Positions 28,151 through 37,563 of a stretch of DNA of 64,000 nucleotides are shown here, one piece after another (the stretch's first letter is position 1; each line of letters starts with the position of its first letter). The DNA is from Monosiga brevicollis MX1 (taxonomy: Eukaryota; Opisthokonta; Choanoflagellata; Craspedida; Salpingoecidae). A model generated the notes under the pieces. That model was not told where the DNA came from, ran no database searches, and worked only from the letters and a program-made list of their open reading frames with translations. Position numbers and translations under genes: made by a program. The stretch spans positions 292,760-356,759 of the forward strand of contig NW_001865043.1 of NCBI RefSeq assembly GCF_000002865.3. The letters are read 5' to 3'.

Positions 28151-30358
28151 TGTGTGTGTGTGAGAGAGAGAGAGTGTGTGTGTGAGTATGCGTATGTCGT
28201 TCAAATTTAATGTCTGCCTCACTCACAAAGTGTTTGGTATTGCAGCTCTCTGGTTTGGTCTCTTGTTGGGATTGCAGATGGGCGTTGAACCTGACACATT
28301 CGGGGCTGGTCACAATGAAGCGTATGTTATGCCTCTTTTGCCCATGTTTCCGGTTTCACGCTACTTGTGTCGCTCACCTCCTGGCTTCGTTGGGTCGGCC
28401 TTTGACAGGTGTACCGGTCGCTCTCTGGCTGGTGTGCTCCTGACTTTGCTTGCTCCATCTTTGTTGGCTCTGGTTGGCTTCTCGTGGCATTGGAGACAAA
28501 AGAGCACCCGACCTTCAGATCTAAGCCACGAACGCATGCGCTCACAGTCCAAGCTGATGTTGGCTGATATCAACAAGACGACCGTTGGCTTCGTCCTGTT
28601 GTGCTTGTTCTTGGTGCAACAATTGGAGTGGGACATCCGAGCAGAGGCCAAGATTGTGCTTTGCGTTTTGGTCGCTACTTGTGCTCTGCTCATCGCCGTA
28701 TGGCATCGTCGACGTCAGCGCTGGCATCTGGATAGCTCCTCTGCTGAATCTCAAGAGGTACGTCGTCATGTTTTTCTAGTTGCCATCTTAGGGTCAGGGA
28801 CGGGTAGCGTTGATTTTGTTGGGATCTGAATTGGAAGGCTGGAACGGGATTCCATGCTGTTTGAAGGAGAAGGGGCTTTTCGTTTCTGCGTCTCATCATC
28901 CTGTGGCTTGCCTGCAATCATCTGACATGTGTGTTCCTCAGCATGAGCTAGGCCGCCTGCGACGCGGCAACCACGAGACCTTTGAGAATGCTGTGTATGG
29001 CGAGCACGAGGCGGCGCCCCAAACTGCTTGGAATGCCAAGGCCAATGCGCGCACCAATATCTTGAATCCTGTGTTCAATGTTACTGACTTTGAGGAAGAG
29101 CCCACAGACCCATTGGAATCCTACGATAACATGGTATGTCCACATGTTGTCGCGGCAGTGGACGATGCGTGGAGCTCGGTTGCTCATCTGACCTTGTGTA
29201 TTCTTTGATAGCATCGCACGGGTCAATACCTGACCGTTGAGGAAGAGTCATCGGCGGATGAAGAGGAGGAGACAGCAGCGCATGCACGCCCCGCTGTGGA
29301 CTTTGATTATGAAGTGATCGAGGACATTTTGGATCAACGCGACCCCGACTATTTCGACATAGGGCCGGAAGAGGAAGGTGCTGAGAGTCTGCTAGCATCG
29401 GCAACCACCCACCCCTCCTTCCTGCGTCGCACTTCTCCACAGCAAGCGGACATGTGGCTGCGCATGTCCGACCAGACGAGGTGCTTGGTGCGCAGTCTCG
29501 ATGGCAATGGCATCGTATTCTTGAAGAAGCACGGAAAGGTCGTGATGCACTACGACCTGCGTGTGGATGAGAAGGACAATGCGTTTGTTGACGGCATCTC
29601 AATCGGACCTTACTGTGGACTAGCAGCACTGATCGATATGGCTGACTTTGTGGCTGCGGTTTGTACCCTGTTGTCCAGTGCTCTAAACCAGTGATTTCCT
29701 GCTCCGTGCAGGCCCTGATGCGACTTTTTGGCTCATCAACCACGTAATTGCTCTTAGAATCAGCTGGATGAACGCGCGACCACCCTGGCACCGGCTGGCC
29801 CGATGCAGCACCGACCACCCGCAGCTGCTTCTGCAGCTGGTGTGGCTGATACGGACTGGTCTGCGCAGAGCCTGATCTCGCGCTTTGAAACATCCCTACA
29901 GTCATCCCTCTGCCCAACACCCAAGACGGCCGTACGTTCGAACACATGCGCGTCGTTGAATGGGTAAAGTGGAGAGTCTCCGTGCCAACTTCATTTCCTC
30001 ATGATTTTCACTTTGCTTTTTTTTTCTTGTTTCTTTTGTTCTCGGCTTGCCTTGTAGGCTTCTGTTGTGTCAGAATATGAGGAAGCCTTTGGTTTTGGAG
30101 GCGTAGACGAGGCCGAACTTGAGACGGGCTTTGGCTTTGGTCAAGACATTGACGACCGAACCGGTTCAGACACCAACTCTCTGGCCAACACCAGCGTAGT
30201 GGATGCCGACCTTTGGGTTCGTCTCATATTGGGCATGCGATGCTCGCATACAATTCAATTTCAATTTCAGGCTGAAATGCTCACCTTGATGCCGTTGTCT
30301 GCATTGTGTACAACAGGCGGACCTTGATGTGCTTGCGGAAGCGGAACTTGAAAAGTGA
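2001..30358 (+). CDS. Giant multidomain seven-pass membrane receptor with cytoplasmic SH2 domain (about 8,996 aa)
   Basis: Twelve exons: 2001-2135, 2317-2518, 2657-15355, 15465-15599, 15715-15804, 15901-28110, 28246-28757, 28942-29133, 29212-29658, 29764-29931, 30058-30216, 30317-30358. Every junction has GT-AG ends and matching phase, and the exons sum to exactly 8,997 codons including the TGA. The start MMMWLLLLLLAA is a clean signal peptide. Approximate residues: 20-900 vitellogenin/large-lipid-transfer-like; 1163-1297 M23/LECT2-like; 1317-1391 two Cys-rich repeats; 2372-3500 three AMOP-like repeats; 4422-7300 Ig/FN3-like array; 7350-7700 propeller-like; 8395-8650 seven hydrophobic segments; 8792-8876 SH2. 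At least nine multibasic sites suggest furin-type processing. The likely role is a cell-surface or matrix-sensing receptor signalling through phosphotyrosine; this is inference. The first giant exon could be mistaken for a complete gene ending at the in-frame TAA at 15361, but the GTAAGT donor there and the continuing frame argue for one gene. Codon use is uniform throughout. Confidence 0.82.
2059..5390 (+). other. Vitellogenin/large lipid transfer protein-like N-terminal domain
   Basis: The pattern LRYNLHL, then IPFEFDLSNG, a stretch ending LQVKRAIVHAFE and later a long alpha-helical repeat region (LHVLGSLRHPSW, LDALSAISRLASN, RMLAYDELARLL) follows the order of the lipovitellin beta-barrel and helical superhelix. 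In the known family (vitellogenin, MTP, apolipoprotein B) the same order is a PFxF-type motif, a VKRG-type motif and an armadillo-like superhelix. After it, ILGIDVLNVFL and a beta-rich stretch resemble the start of the lipid-binding sheets. Multibasic sites at 2842, 4240, 4333 and 5200 interrupt it. Assignment is by eye. Confidence 0.55.
5806..6200 (+). other. Degenerate M23/LECT2-like domain in the giant protein
   Basis: NGMDMITAPGEDIVAPCDG followed by KMVRSV aligns with the LECT2/M23 segment HxGxD...VYAPxxGxIV. Later come a GDSFFQGSVIGQ turn and HVYTEVF, matching the HxH strand. The first metal-ligand His is replaced by Asn and the second His of HxH by Tyr, while the Asp is kept. The domain is therefore probably not a zinc peptidase and may act in binding, as animal LECT2 does. 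Confidence 0.6.
6262..6495 (+). other. Tandem six-cysteine repeats in the giant protein
   Basis: Two adjacent copies of C-x5-GxC-Q-x6-C-G-x8-C-A-G-x2-S-RQCC. The second copy reads GGVCQGITKDCDG and then KCAGSTSRQCC. Such modules occur in many secreted protist and fungal proteins; their binding partner is unknown to me. Confidence 0.65.
9433..12900 (+). other. Three AMOP-like extracellular repeats in the giant protein
   Basis: Three units of about 370 residues begin near 9433, 10630 and 11850. Each opens with a CxCRC signature (CECRCGAC, CECRCQLF, CSCRCDQC) and a CP doublet. It then has a C(C/Y/V)YD motif followed by a small beta hairpin (ECCYDPAGALITTS, LTCYYDQNTLELL, TFCVYDSAFRLV). The CCYD-x-x-G-x-L element and the preceding CxRS motif are hallmarks of AMOP domains (MUC4, isthmin, sushi-domain proteins). 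Confidence 0.5.
15910..24500 (+). other. Array of Ig/FN3-like beta-sandwich repeats
   Basis: About 25-30 units of roughly 95-110 residues, many ending in a boundary motif such as VDKTPP, VDLTPP, LDPTPP or VDTEPP and carrying a YYVRVRAVN-type or YAAVRCKN-type strand. This is the look of adhesion-type FN3/Ig arrays in very large choanoflagellate and sponge surface proteins. The repeats are strongly diverged from each other. A further unit with the VDTEPP motif lies near 26590. Confidence 0.6.
24700..25900 (+). other. Possible beta-propeller (PQQ/NHL-like) segment
   Basis: Successive short hydrophobic strands with Ser/Asp turns (VLVLETREAFVIVSPQGE, SLFAWDSNMLVLADP, AMSSNGQLIVSTDATLSCYD, WARDWSSGAAFVV) read like consecutive propeller blades. 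A Cys-rich motif (CEPCPPGQWSPGG) follows at about 25996. Confidence 0.35.
27820..28722 (+). other. Seven hydrophobic segments (7TM-like module)
   Basis: Seven segments of about 18-24 residues: VATAVLMVLLGLCVLDCALA, RAALFVLVAAEIVALHVTG, WLGLCISALAMLVVVCASLA, AVLSALWFGLLLGLQMGV, AGVLLTLLAPSLLALVGFSW, TVGFVLLCLFLVQQLEW, and AKIVLCVLVATCALLIAVW. The seventh is followed by HRRRQRW, a cytoplasmic stop-transfer charge. A Cys just before segment 3 and Cys residues in the long loop 4-5 could form the usual GPCR disulfide. With a cleaved signal peptide the seven passes leave the tail in the cytosol. I found no GPS/GAIN cleavage motif. The intron at 28111 falls between segments 3 and 4. Confidence 0.7.
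28119..28186. repeat. (TG)n/(GA)n microsatellite in an intron of the giant gene
   Basis: TG array with an internal GA block, just after the donor of the second giant exon; reading through it gives a meaningless CVCVCV tail. Confidence 0.9.
29410..29664 (+). other. SH2 domain in the cytoplasmic tail of the giant receptor
   Basis: HPSFLRRTSPQQADMWL matches the start of an SH2 domain (helix A). CLVRSLDGNGIVFL is the FLVR strand with the phosphotyrosine-binding Arg kept. KVVMHYDLRVDE is the strand carrying the conserved His, and YCGLAALIDMADF matches the helix-B 'sLxxLixxy' element. The usual first Trp is absent and the C-terminal part is short. It is followed by a low-complexity acidic tail. 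Confidence 0.72.
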
Positions 30359-30698
30359 AGTTTGCGTGATGAAGAAACGCTTGGAAATGGTGTGGTGTTT
30401 TTGAGATGTCATTAAAGTGTAAACCTAATTGTGTTCGGCCCGTTCGTGCGAACGTGACGTTGGCCTTTGAGTTGCGTGTAGCTGGCTGCTGAAGATGTGG
30501 CTTGAGTAAGTGCAGTGCTGTAAGCGTATTTTTCCTTTTGTTATTCTACCAATTGTTTTCTCTTAAGCCAAAAAGTTTATGTGAGATTGTGTTTGTCGGT
30601 TTTGATGGCGAACTGCCGTGTCTAGTTCAATTGATTGATCATTGATTTCAGAACGACCTCTTCATAACAATGGGAAAGCGCATGGAAGGTGGAGGTAT
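30359..30698. other. Convergent 3' flanks
   Basis: AT-richer sequence between the giant gene's stop and the 3' end of the minus-strand carrier gene. It holds only 3' untranslated regions as far as I can see; no ORF or RNA is recognised. Confidence 0.5.
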
Positions 30699-32502
30699 TT
30701 AGTAGGAGGCAAATGAAGCATACAGCTTGTTTAGTTGCTCAAGGAAAATAAAGGTCAGGACGGTATGAGGTCCCAGCCTCGAGTAGTAGGGCAGAAACCC
30801 TTTCCAGAGGGCGAAGAAGCCCTCTTGGCGGACTACCTTGCCGAGTACATCTGCGACACCCTTTGAAGGGTGCACAAGAGCGCATGTGAGCACGTGCGTG
30901 TCCATTCGAGGTCAGCCCAGATCGGTTGGAGGAGAGTCAAAGCTATATCGGTTTTGGTTAGGGTTGGCTGCATACCGAATACTCTGGCACGCCGTTGATC
31001 GTACGCATGTTTTGGATGCGTGTTTTGACAATGTCGACCGGCATGGAGGCCACTGTGGTGAGAACGCCGCTGACCATCGACGCCAGAAAGTGAAGCTTGA
31101 GGCCATCAGGCACTTGATCTGGGTAGGAGGCCATGTCGGTGAGAGCGTGGCAACACATGGGAAGGAGCGACGGATAGCAAAACCATAGATGCATATGCCA
31201 GAAGAAGAAGAAGAAGAAACAGAAGAAGGAGAAGAAGGAGAAGAAGAGGCAGAGGTTTCAGAAAAGGCGTGACGCACAATTGCTCTGAATAGCTTGCTTT
31301 GCCTCCGAATATGAAGCCAGCTGGGTGGCATTGAGCACCATGGCGCGAGCCACAGTTGGCACACACCCCTGTTGCGGGTATAAAGGTGGTTGAGGCGTGT
31401 GCAAACGACGAGTGAGATAAGCGAAGCACATATGGGAGAAGAGCCATATTGTCCAAGAAGAGCACAAGAACTCACACGCCAAAGGGTGGCAATGCCCTCT
31501 TCGCGAGCAACGCGAACTAGGGCATTTCCTACACCCGTGTAGCCGCGACGCTCAGCGGCAGGCAGGCTGATGGAGTACAAGGTCAACATAGATCCAGAGA
31601 CATCAGGGAGCGTGTTTGGTGGCACAAGCCATGAAATGATGAGCGCACAATATTTATACGTACGCGCCGTCGGCAGACATGCGAATCAATGCCACTTCGG
31701 CCGGGGTGCCAACAATGGCGCCAGAGGCACCAGCGGTCAAGCCTGTAGGCAAAGGGGTTAATCAATTGATCAGGCTGCACAATCGAGGGCGATGGATGCA
31801 TATCGGTGAGCCTAGGACGGGTCAGCGGCGGCATTGTCCCATACCGATGGCTACTTTGGTCGCAAAGCTTGGAGGAGTGCCGTTGGGATTGCTACATGGA
31901 CAAAAGAAGGCGGTCAGAGGGGTGTGAGGACTCGGGGCGATTTAGCAGCGGGGAGGACATTATGATGATAACAAACAGGGTGCAGGGGTTTGATGAGACC
32001 TGAAGTGGTCAAAAAGGGTGGTGTAAACCCCAAGACGCGTGGTCGTGTAAGTGGCCTGACGCAAGAGTCCAGCGGAAAGCCCAGTATAGACGGCTAGGGC
32101 GCCCTCGTTGCGCACGATGGCGGATAGTGTTTGAGCAAAGGAAAGGCTCTGCCCACCCCCACGCCCTGCAGCAGCGGAGCGAGTTGAGTGAGGAAAAAGA
32201 GAATGGGTCGGCGTGCAGGGTTGGTGTAGGTATCAATGCGCGCCAAAATGGATAGACATGAAGGGCGCAAGGATCACAGGCCCAGAAGCTCGACCAAGGC
32301 CCTGGCCGTGGGATAGTTGGGGCAAGAAAGGGAAGCGATAACACCCACCAGCCAGCTGCATGCGGTTCTTGATGAGGTCCAAGGGCTGGACGAAGCAAGT
32401 GGCAGCCATTCCGGCCAGACCGCCAAAAATAAACTTGGTGTGATTTGGTGGCGCAGCAGGCGCAGGCCCGCTTGGCGCGGCGCCATTCTTGGTCGTAGCC
32501 AT
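30699..32502 (-). CDS. SLC25A11: Mitochondrial 2-oxoglutarate/malate carrier
   Basis: Eight exons: 32502-32349, 32165-32000, 31891-31845, 31742-31664, 31566-31476, 31368-31278, 31118-30976, 30860-30699. They join in frame to about 310 residues, the usual length for the family. It exchanges 2-oxoglutarate for malate across the inner mitochondrial membrane (malate-aspartate shuttle). Three carrier signatures are visible: QPLDLIKNRM, GTPAEVALIRM and MPVDIVKTRIQNMR. The family-specific blocks YTGLSAGLLRQATYTTTRLG, NATQLASYSEAKQ and the C-terminal YYSRLGPHTVLTFIFLEQL are nearly identical to animal SLC25A11. The start MATTKNGAAPSGP precedes the first carrier repeat, as in animals. Small GAA-rich and pyrimidine tracts sit in its introns. 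Confidence 0.93.
31201..31258. repeat. (GAA)n/(GAAGGA)n microsatellite in an intron
   Basis: Trinucleotide purine array in the SLC25A11 gene; on the gene strand it forms a CTT polypyrimidine tract. Confidence 0.85.
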
Positions 32503-32632
32503 TCTGAAGTGACTGATCCTGATCGCGTCAATACATGCCACTGTGGTGAGCTCACACCTCTGCACCAAAGATCACCGGCGCCGTTCTTGATCAGCAGTAT
32601 CTGTGCAAACACTCACAGCTGATGGATACAAG

Positions 32633-32755
32633 AGTGGAGCGAGGAGCGAGGAGCGAGGAGAGAGGAGAGAGGAGAGTGGAGCGAGGAGCGAGGAGAGAGG
32701 AGCGAGGAGAGAGGAGCGAGGAAAGAGGAGCGAGGAGAGAGGAGCGAGGAGCTCC
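32633..32755. repeat. GAGGAGCGAG-type minisatellite
   Basis: Tandem array of 7-15 bp units built from GAGCGAGGA and GAGAGGA, about 120 bp, close upstream of the SLC25A11 start. Confidence 0.85.
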
Positions 32756-33590
32756 AGATAACCCGACACAAACCACTGCGCGAGAAGATGCACCCGCAGA
32801 AAATGCCGCTCGATGGTTGAGCAGCCACCGATATGATGACAACATAAAGTCCGTACATGTATGCATTAACCAAGTGAGTCATCCTTAATAAATCTTCGAA
32901 TAGTCTATATTTTGCTACGCATATTTCAGTTATGTTCGTAGAAGGCGTCAAGTGCATGGGCAATTGCAATGTCAGCCAAATTCCACAGCGAATGAAAGTA
33001 AAATACTTTAGGAATATGAAAGAAACCTGACTGCATTCGCAGCCTGTATTCCGAAATATTTCGAAAAGGTTCTCGAGGGAAAACCGGCTTGAAACAATAC
33101 AGAAGGACGGCTTTCGCCCCAAGAACGAAATTCAGGAGGTCTTTCGGCGCCCGAAGAGGCAGCGCCACTACGAGGCAAGGTCTATCCTCCTCCTGCCGGG
33201 TCCATGCTTCTATCTTCTCCTGCTCCACGACTTGGCATCGGCATCTCTCGGTCATGATGATGATGATCATAACCTAGCGTTGTTGTCGGCTCTCAGACCG
33301 GCCTCTCTGCTCTGTTGTCATCATTCTGAGTCGAGGGGACTTTTTCGAAGTTTGCGTGCTTGCTGACTATTGGATGATGAGCCAATAGCTCCATGTCCTT
33401 GTGGCATCCCCCCCCGCCCCCGTATCTGCTGTGCAGCTCTTTGAAGGCTTTGCCGGTGACCTTGAACCTTGTCCTTCTCGCCGTGGCCCAATGTGATCCC
33501 CCCTTCCTTCATACACGGAATCATCCTCTTGTTACCCCGATGCGCAGCGCACAAGGCATCGAGCGTTGTCGAAATCGAACAGTCATCAGT

Positions 33591-33591
<1 letters not shown>

Positions 33592-33631
<40 letters not shown>
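33592..33631. repeat. (CA)n microsatellite
   Basis: Perfect CA array of about 20 units, followed by AGACAAAGACAAAG-type repeats. Confidence 0.9.
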
Positions 33632-33633
<2 letters not shown>

Positions 33634-34228
33634 GACGAAGACAAAGACAAAGACGAAAAAGAAACAAAGGAACCTTGAAAATTTCATGTTTAACGTTTCT
33701 GTCTCCTCTAACCAATTCTCTCTCTCTTTCTCTGTTGTGTGTGGCCCGTTTTTTTTTTTTGGATCGTCGGGTCTGGGCTTTGGCTGGTGTCACCTTCCGC
33801 CGCCTGCCACAACCGCCCCTTCACACTGCCATATTATATTATAATATACATGTACACAGAGGGTACACAATTACTTGCCAACCACGAGCTGCTTCGTTGT
33901 TGTTCTTGGCCTTGGCCTTGCCAGCTCGCGTCTCCCCTTGCCCTCTGCTGCGTTTTCGATGGTCCAAGGTAACGGATAGAAAAACGGTCAAGTTCTTCCA
34001 GCCTCACTATTCCTCGTTCCCGCTTGCCGTGCAAGTCCATTGTGGACGGCGTCCAGCTGAGAGGCTTGACCAACTCGGGGACGGCTGCTTTCCATGCTGC
34101 CGCTTCCGCCAGCCGCCCTTGTTGCACACTTCCACTCCAGACCGCGTCACGGGTGCCGTCACCGCCCTTGATCCGGGTTGTTGCACAGCGCCACGCGCCC
34201 GGTCGGCGCCTCCCGCCCCACCTGCACA

Positions 34229-34654
34229 ATGGCTCAACCATCCGCCAGTTTGGCAGCTCTGGCCGCTCGTACACCCGCGCGTGATGTCAAGGGTGAGCGC
34301 AATCAACGCCTTGTGATTTTTTTTTCTTTTTTTTTGTTTCCGACTCGCCGTGCTCGCACAGCCGCCGCTGTTTCGCTCCAGGTGCTGTTCTCAATCCTTG
34401 TTCCCATCCAACCCCACCCTTTTCGTCCAGACACTGCTCCCAATCCCGTCTCTGCCACGGCATCACCGCCTTCCAGCGAGAAGCTGCCTCGCGGCGCTCA
34501 CCCTAGCCTCCACCAGAAAGCCGTTGGTACGATCCCTTATCTTCCTTTTCCCCTTTTTCCACTTTGTAACCGTTTTCGCTTCTTTTTCCCTTTGCAACGT
34601 TACACTTCTTTCTACCTTTTTGATTTCGTGCGAGCGTTTGAATTTTTTTCTTTC

Positions 34655-34721
<67 letters not shown>

Positions 34722-34766
34722 TTTTGCCTTACTTTTGACCGTTGAACTAGCCGTTGTAATGGTCAA

Positions 34767-34801
<35 letters not shown>

Positions 34802-37563
34802 TTTTGGGGGGTGCACGTACCACACCGTTGGGATCCACATGCATCCTTTTTTTTTTTTTTTTTCAGATATCGGTCTGTTCACTGAACCAGCACACGGTGG
34901 GCGGGCGCTGCCGTTTGTTCCACTGGGCCTTGTTCTTCTCGGCTATCTCTCTGAGTGCCCTTGACTCAGCCTCTTTGTTCTTTGTTCATGTTGTGGATCG
35001 CGAGCTTGCCCTTATTTGCTTGCCTTCAGTTGTGCATTTCGACCCGTTCTCTTTGCAATGATCGAGGGTCTCACCGGGTATCTTGCCTTGTGGTAGATCA
35101 TTCTTCACCGCAATCTTCCCCACCTGGCGCGGCGGGCAACTCTTCCTCAACGGTTGGTCGCTCTGCCGCCGACTCGACGTCGTTCACGGCCCTCTTGGGA
35201 CGTCTTGCTTTCACCTTGGGGTGCACTGAATTTTGTTAGGCTCTGTTAAACCGCACAAGCGCACGGCCTGTAGGCGCAGCAGTCGTTGCTGCCGCAGCCC
35301 CTGCATCCACTCGCGGCAATTACAACCGACAACCCGTTCCGGTCGCCAACAACAGTACGGCCTCTAGTTTTAGTCAAGCCACCCACACAAGCCCACAACA
35401 TCCCCGCTATGCATTGAGCACACCGCCCCGCAGCGTTGGCCCGGTACCCATGTACCCTGGCACGTCTGTACCGGGTGTCAAGCCATCCGACGTCATGCAA
35501 GCTCCTTCACGGGTTCCCTATCGAGCCCCGCGCTCAGGTGGCAAACAAACGCTGGCCTCAAGCCATCCTACTTCCAATCCCGCCTTGGGCACCCCGAACC
35601 ATTCGGTTTCTGCCCCAGGCGTTGGCTCTGGGTCAACAACTACCCTGGTCATGGCTTCGCCCGTGACCACAGTTGCTGGTAGCACTGGTGCCAGCCCTAG
35701 CCTTTCAAGTACATCTGCGGTCAAGCGACCCGAGTCGCGCCGCAAGTCATCACCATCAACCGCTGACCATTCCACGCTCCCGCCTGTTCCCTACTTCAAG
35801 GCCAGCCAGGCGCTCGCGAGGACCAATTCCGAGCCTCTTCGTGCGGCCCCCCGCACCACTGATGCTCTGATGCTGTCACGCTTTGCTTCAGAAACCGATC
35901 ACGGACCCCTTACGCAGGAGTCGATGGCGGCCCTCTCCCGCGACGTGGCCAGCACGCAAGACTCTGAATCCCTACACAGTTCGACATCCTCTGATCAGGA
36001 TGGGGAAGATGGGTCGCGCACTAGCAGTCGAGGCCGCAGTCACAGCACTCGGCGCTGGACCAAGGCTGAGGATCAGCGCCTCGTTGAGGCTGTGGAACGC
36101 CATCAGGGCAAGAATTGGAAGAAGGTTGCCGAGGAATTTGAGGGCAGGACTGACGTCCAGTGTCTGCATCGCTGGCAAAAGGTACTCAACCCGGATCTGG
36201 TCAAGGGACCCTGGACCAAGGAGGAGGACGACCTTGTTATTCAACTCGTTGACAAGTATGGCCCCAAGCGCTGGTCCCTGATTGCTGGCCACCTCAAAGG
36301 ACGCATTGGCAAACAGTGCCGTGAGCGCTGGCACAACCATCTCCACCCCGACATCAAAAAGACTCCATGGACTGCTGAAGAGGAACGTGTCATCATGAAC
36401 GCCCACCTGCGTCTCGGCAACAAGTGGGCTGAAATTGCCAAGCTCCTCCCCGGACGGTATGTCGCAACACCCCCAATGGCTTCACAGCTTCCCTCATTCG
36501 TACCCTTGATCTGCTTGTTGAGCACGCACGCGCGCGTGAAAGCTCTGCTTGTCCACTCCTGCGCATGCGTTGGATGTGCGCATACTCATCCACCTCATAC
36601 CTGCATGTAGAACGGACAACTCAGTCAAGAACCACTGGAATTCTACCATGCGGCGCCGGAAGCAGAAAAAGCCAGTGGCTGCCTCCCATGACACGACCGC
36701 TGCGCGCAACGAGGCTACCGCTCCTGCGAGTAACACTGCCAACAGTACAGGGACCAGCACGCCAACCAGCCCCAAGCCCAAAGGCAAAGCCGCAGCTCGG
36801 GGGCGGGCCAAGCGGGGGCAGCCCAAGCAAGAAGCGGACGACCATCAGTCAACAACCTTGCCCTCTGATTTGGCAAGCAACGCAGATACGGCGGACGCAT
36901 TGGCGAAGGTGGGCTTGCTGTTGGAAGCAGCTCGCACAACGCAAACACCTCCGCCCGCAAGCAAGCGCTCTAAACTAACTTCGCCCCCAGAACAAGAGGC
37001 CTTTAAATTGGAGCGGTTACGTACGCCGCCGCACTCAGAGTCCATGTCGCGAAGACAGAGTGCGCACGATCCAGGAAGCCCGGAGCCACGCTCACCCAAT
37101 AGTCGAGATGTCGCCACCACGTCGAGGCGTGGTTCCAGCCCCGACAAATTTGCCGCACTTCACAGTCTCACCGAAGCCGCTGCTGAGGCTGCATCTCGAG
37201 GTGAGCTTTCCAAATCGGGTGAAAGCTGATCACCCCGGCTTTGCCCGTGGACACGCCTTTGTTTGTTTGGTTGTGTGTGTATATGTTTGTTTTTCTTACT
37301 TACTTTTTGGGTAAATGTCTCTGCAGGCGCCGGCTCTCGTGGCTCGGAACAGGGCGAATCGGTGGTGCGCCCGACCACAAACCCGGGCTTGACAACACCA
37401 CAGCGGCATCGGGTCGTTGACTCGGCTCTGAACGATGAACGGTCACCACAGGTGCAAACCCCCCGACAATTGCGCATGGCCGGCAAGAGCCTGGTGGTGC
37501 AATCACCGGGTACCAAGGAGTTTTTGGATGCCGTTCAGATGCTCCACACGGCCACCAATTAGG
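34229..37563 (+). CDS. MYB: Three-repeat Myb transcription factor (c-Myb/MYB3R class)
   Basis: Six exons: 34229-34292, 34362-34526, 35097-35152, 35240-36456, 36611-37200, 37327-37563. All phases match and give about 775 residues. Three tandem SANT/Myb repeats lie near residues 405-560. R1 starts RRWTKAEDQRLVEAVERHQG, R2 starts KGPWTKEEDDLVIQLVDKYG, and R3 (KTPWTAEEERVIMNAHLRLG) is split by the intron after LLPGR and resumes as TDNSVKNHWNSTMRRR. The three Trp positions per repeat are kept. R1-R2-R3 is the DNA-binding arrangement of animal c-Myb and plant MYB3R proteins, which control cell-cycle genes in the nucleus. The flanks are Ser/Pro/Thr-rich and disordered; exon 2 boundaries are the least certain. 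Introns hold TG, GA and T runs. Confidence 0.9.
34657..34718. repeat. (TG)n microsatellite in a Myb intron
   Basis: About 30 TG units, followed at 34771-34798 by a GA array and at 34849-34863 by poly-T, all within one intron. Confidence 0.9.

Larger units (their letters stand above)
32503..34228. promoter_or_regulatory. Divergent region between SLC25A11 and the Myb gene
   Basis: About 1.7 kb that must carry both promoters. It contains a GAGCGAGGA-type minisatellite (32633-32755) and a CA microsatellite (33592-33631). The open frame from 33393 crosses the CA repeat and shows no domain, so I treat it as 5' untranslated or intergenic sequence. Confidence 0.5.

Noticed and set aside
29701-29744. 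Candidate small exon between SH2 and the acidic tail (after a TGCAG acceptor)
   Set aside because: It would leave an impossible 20-bp intron or a premature stop; skipping it gives a clean phase-0 junction to 29764.
33393-34316. 307-residue open frame upstream of and across the Myb start
   Set aside because: It is driven by a CA microsatellite and Pro/Ser-biased sequence, shows no domain, and ends across the first Myb intron.
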